DNA of 8,680 bases, from NCBI GenBank assembly GCA_046261635.1, contig JBHEOL010000357.1, forward strand, positions 1-8,680, read 5' to 3'. The notes under the pieces were generated by a model. It saw only the letters and a program-made list of their open reading frames with translations, was not told the DNA's origin and ran no database searches. Numbering within the stretch: the first letter of the stretch is position 1; every line of letters begins with the position of its first letter. Position numbers and translations under genes: made by a program. Source of the stretch: JBHEPS01 sp046261635. Lineage in GTDB: Bacteria; Acidobacteriota; Thermoanaerobaculia; Gp7-AA8. This document shows positions 6,871 to 8,680 of the stretch, piece after piece.

Positions 6871-6900
6871 GAGATACCGTGAGGCAGCCGACGCAGTCAA
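6871..6900 (-). promoter_or_regulatory. Candidate sigma-70 promoter of tRNA-Glu
   Basis: The minus strand reads TTGACT (6900-6895; five of six -35 consensus bases), an 18-base spacer, then TATCTC (6876-6871; a weak -10). Transcription would start about 15 bases before the mature tRNA 5' end at 6849. The bases after the -10 are GC-rich (CGCGTCCC), as is common for stable-RNA promoters under stringent control. A 10-bp palindrome, CGGTTAACCG (6904-6913), lies just upstream of the -35. The -10 is poor, so this remains a candidate. Confidence 0.5.
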
Positions 6901-6997
6901 CGGCGGTTAACCGGGGGCGGGGGGCGTGACATTCCCGTCGCGACCGAGGCCCCTTCGGGCTCTACGAGAACAGCGACGCCAACCGGCCGGACACTCG

Positions 6998-7216
6998 TCA
7001 TCCTTTGCGCAGAGAAACGGCGATCTTCGTGAGGAAGAGCGCGAGCGGCGCCGTGTGGAGCACCAGGTCGAACCAGTCGAGCGGCCGATGGAGCGTACCC
7101 GAGAAGAGCATCCTCCACTTCTCGATGAAGTGGGGCTCACTCGGCGGTACGAGCGCGAAGACAAGGGCCATCATCGCGAGAACCCACCACGGCGTCCGTT
7201 CGAGCCAGCCGATCAT
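6998..7216 (-). CDS. Small conserved membrane protein (72 aa)
   Basis: This 72-residue protein has two hydrophobic segments, about 10-24 and 50-67, joined by a polar loop containing P25-S-E-P-H-F-I-E-K-W-R-M and the later segment R44-P-L-D-W-F-D. Proline-rich EPH(F/L)xEK followed by RPxDxFDLxLH is a pattern I recall from a widespread family of about 70-residue proteins that databases often label 'RND transporter'. That label is misleading, because a protein this small cannot be an RND pump. The ATG at 7216 is chosen because the protein then begins at the conserved MIGWLERTPWW; no strong ribosome site precedes it. Upstream in-frame extension to 7564 would overlap the barrel protein gene and has no matching features. 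It follows that gene on the same strand after 85 bases, so co-transcription is possible. The function is unknown. Confidence 0.8.
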   Translation of the reverse strand: MIGWLERTPWWVLAMMALVFALVPPSEPHFIEKWRMLFSGTLHRPLDWFDLVLHTAPLALFLTKIAVSLRKG

Positions 7217-7301
7217 GGGAAGATGGTACAGCGGCCGGGGCGGAGCGACACAACGCCGCGCTCGAGAGAGCATGAGGCGAGGATCCTCTTGAACGGGGCG
7301 C

Positions 7302-8030
7302 TCACCAGATGATCCGTACCCCCGCCGTCGCATACCCGATCGTCGCGAAGGCGTAGACCTCCTCGTTGTCGGCTCCGCCGTCGAGGATCCGGGCGCCGAG
7401 AAAGAGGGAGGTGCGGTCGGAGATCCGCTGCTCGCCGCGGATGGCGAGGTCGATCGCGCGCCCCTGGCTCGCCGCCGCGGCATCGACGTCGATGTCGAAG
7501 GCGCGATTGCCTCTCTCCCAGCGCGCACCTCCGTAGAGAAGCGGGACCACGCCGACATTCGCATTCGACGCCTCCACCCCTCCGCTCCGGAGCGCGATCT
7601 CGGCGTCGCGGACCTTCAGCGTCAGTCCCGCCCGCAGCGACCAGTCGCCGCGCGGCGCGAAGCGGTAGAACGCTCCCGCGCGCCACGAGTTGAAACGGTA
7701 ATCGACCTCGACCGCCTCCCCCGCCGGAAAGAGGACGTCCTCGAAGAGCACCGGCTCGGAGGGGACGAATTCAGCGTCCGACGAGTACGGCGCGGCCACG
7801 ACCCTGAGCGACCACCGCTCCCATCGATGCCACGTCAGCGTCGCGCGGCCCGCGGGGACCGGGCCCTTGTCGGCGAGGCGGACCAGCGTTCCACTCTCCC
7901 CCGGAATCGCGAAGTCATTCCGGAGCTGCCACGCGGCCGCCCCTTCGAGATCGAGGACGACCTCCTCAGCCGCGGCAGGATTCGTCAGGAGAAGAGCAGG
8001 CAAGAGGAGGAGGAGAGCGAGCCGGTTCAT
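7302..8030 (-). CDS. Outer-membrane β-barrel protein, uncharacterised
   Basis: The 242-residue product has a clear signal peptide, a hydrophobic Leu-rich core followed by T-N-P-A-A-A with predicted cleavage before E22. The mature part is made of alternating polar/apolar strands separated by short turns, with aromatic girdle-like residues such as ATLTWHRWERWSLRVV, and ends in Trp242. A terminal aromatic residue is the usual recognition signal for the Bam outer-membrane assembly machinery. The size suggests a small barrel of perhaps 8-12 strands. I recall similar proteins with a DFAIPG(E/D)(S/T)GTL segment in other Gram-negatives, all without known function, so I give no substrate. The ATG at 8030 has only a weak upstream AGGC. 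The neighbours are the RIC-type repair gene upstream (181-bp gap containing two hairpins) and the 72-residue membrane protein downstream. Confidence 0.85.
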   Translation of the reverse strand: MNRLALLLLLPALLLTNPAAAEEVVLDLEGAAAWQLRNDFAIPGESGTLVRLADKGPVPAGRATLTWHRWERWSLRVVAAPYSSDAEFVPSEPVLFEDVLFPAGEAVEVDYRFNSWRAGAFYRFAPRGDWSLRAGLTLKVRDAEIALRSGGVEASNANVGVVPLLYGGARWERGNRAFDIDVDAAAASQGRAIDLAIRGEQRISDRTSLFLGARILDGGADNEEVYAFATIGYATAGVRIIW

Positions 8031-8140
8031 GCCTGGAGACTATGCGAGTTTCAGGCGCGTTTTGGACGAATTTGATCGCGCTACTCGGAACGGTTGTGTC
8101 GCGGAGAGGGCGGCCACCGCATTTTTCACGATTGCGCTTC

Positions 8141-8174
8141 GTGGCCTGAGCCGCGGTTGGAAAACCGCGGCCAC
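8141..8174. repeat. Hairpin with GGAA loop (REP-like palindrome, copy 2)
   Basis: CCGCGGTT (8151-8158) and AACCGCGG (8163-8170) form a perfect 8-bp stem around GGAA, a GNRA-class tetraloop on the plus strand. An outer GTGGCC (8141-8146) and GGCCAC (8169-8174) add a second inverted pair across a TGAG bulge. No T-run follows on the minus strand, so a classical terminator for the upstream RIC gene is not supported. Confidence 0.7.
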
Positions 8175-8179
8175 GATGA

Positions 8180-8205
8180 CCGGGGCTCTGGAGAGCCCCG
8201 GCCAC
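8180..8205. repeat. Perfect 10-bp inverted repeat (REP-like palindrome, copy 3)
   Basis: CCGGGGCTCT (8180-8189) and AGAGCCCCGG (8192-8201) are exact complements; with a realistic 4-base loop this is a 9-bp stem. The right edge GGCCACAAT repeats the GGCCACGAT that follows copy 2, making the two hairpins a tandem pair with different arms but the same right flank. It lies 6 bases past the stop codon of the minus-strand RIC-type gene, so it may also act as a 3' stability element for that transcript. Confidence 0.7.
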
Positions 8206-8211
8206 AATCGC

Positions 8212-8680
8212 TCAGTGGCTGCAGCCGCAGGGGCCGGCGGCGTGGGCGTCACCGGTCGGCGCGGAGGCCGTGGTGGGATCGCCGATCTTCTCCTCGAGGG
8301 CGACGGCCGCCGGGAAGTAGATGTTGTTCTCGAGATGGACGTGCTCGTGCGTCTTCGCTTCGAACTCAGCCAGGCGCGTGTAGAGCTGGGTGTAGCTGAA
8401 GCAGGCATCGGCCGGCAGGGCGAATCCGTTCGTGATCTCGCGCAGCTCGGCGAGCATGGCGCCCACGGCGTCGTGCTCGATCATCATCATCCGGACCGGG
8501 TTCTTCACCGTGCCGAAGAACGGCATCGGCGCCGGGCCGCCACTGGTCTGAACCCGGTCGAGCTCGTCGACGTACGGGAAGAGCACCTGCTCCTCTTTCA
8601 GCATGTGCGGCCGCATGTCGTTGGCGAGATTCTGGATCAGCTCATGAACCCGCACGACCTCGGGGTGGTTCTGCCCGTGG
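8212..8680 (-). CDS. RIC/YtfE-type di-iron Fe-S cluster repair protein (5' end outside window)
   Basis: The last 155 residues of a hemerythrin-like di-iron protein of the RIC family (YtfE, ScdA, DnrN) are present; the frame is open through base 8680. These cytoplasmic proteins help restore Fe-S clusters after nitric oxide or peroxide damage. The ligand pattern matches the family: His in the first visible residues HGQNHPE (E. coli His84 equivalent), PHMLKEE (His129/Glu133), MIEHD (His160) and HEHVHLENN (His204/Glu208). A GTG at 8655 could be mistaken for a start, but the conserved HGQNHPE lies upstream of it, so the true start and the short N-terminal ScdA-type domain are off the edge. Unusually, the C-terminus runs past the helical bundle into an Ala/Thr-rich linker ending P-C-G-C-S-H, a possible extra metal or thiol site. 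It is oriented towards the outer-membrane protein gene, 181 bases away. Confidence 0.93.
   Translation of the reverse strand, partial: HGQNHPEVVRVHELIQNLANDMRPHMLKEEQVLFPYVDELDRVQTSGGPAPMPFFGTVKNPVRMMMIEHDAVGAMLAELREITNGFALPADACFSYTQLYTRLAEFEAKTHEHVHLENNIYFPAAVALEEKIGDPTTASAPTGDAHAAGPCGCSH

Noticed and set aside
7217..7564. N-terminal extension of the 72-residue membrane protein into the barrel gene
   Set aside because: The extension is out-of-frame reading of the barrel protein gene; conserved features begin only at the Met encoded at 7216.
8653..8655. GTG as start codon of the RIC-type gene
   Set aside because: The frame continues upstream to the window edge and contains a conserved metal-ligand histidine in HGQNHPE, so this codon is internal.
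1..8680. CRISPR array, riboswitch, integrase attachment site or defence island
   Set aside because: No regularly spaced repeats, no recognised aptamer core, no integrase beside the tRNA and no duplicated tRNA 3' end were found. The only tandem repeat outside the propeller gene has two copies without spacers.

Overview
This is a GC-rich window of bacterial chromosome with compact single-gene or short transcription units on both strands. The mix of genes points to a Gram-negative (diderm) environmental bacterium: a lipobox rhodanese, an outer-membrane barrel ending in Trp, a double-propeller sensor fused to GGDEF, a monomeric NADP isocitrate dehydrogenase, and an 84-residue ferredoxin of a type I associate with Acidobacteriota. 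Acidobacteriota (Thermoanaerobaculia/Holophagae-like) is my best guess, with Gemmatimonadota, Myxococcota or a related uncultured phylum as alternatives. This rests on remembered family distributions, because there is no rRNA gene in the window.

Layout, left to right. Positions 1-182 are non-coding and repeat-rich, with a 9-bp perfect hairpin and a 30-bp tandem duplication that has an inverted partner. A minus-strand block follows: ferredoxin (3460 to 3206), monomeric isocitrate dehydrogenase (3012 to 742), an intrinsic terminator (727 to 677) and a rhodanese lipoprotein (614 to 183). A divergent 253-bp intergenic region separates the ferredoxin from a large plus-strand gene (3714-6764). That gene encodes a signal peptide, 14 regularly spaced propeller blades, a Y_Y_Y domain, one membrane helix, a coiled coil and a GGDEF diguanylate cyclase. 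It converges, with a 9-bp gap, on a minus-strand tRNA-Glu(CUC) gene that has its own promoter-like sequence. The right part is again minus strand: the 3' part of a RIC/YtfE-type di-iron Fe-S repair protein running off the window edge, then an outer-membrane barrel protein, then a 72-residue membrane protein.

Functionally the window joins central metabolism (2-oxoglutarate and NADPH production), low-potential electron transfer, periplasmic sulfur chemistry, c-di-GMP signalling driven by an extracytoplasmic ligand, and repair of Fe-S clusters after nitrosative or oxidative stress. I see no single operon linking all of these.

The least explained structure is in the non-coding DNA. Three hairpins have unrelated arms but the same outer GTGGC/GCCAC edge, which suggests a dispersed REP-like family. 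The duplicated and inverted TAACGTAGATGTGACCC motif looks like mobile-element ends, and one copy supplies the rhodanese stop codon. I found no CRISPR array, riboswitch, intact transposase gene or convincing new defence system.
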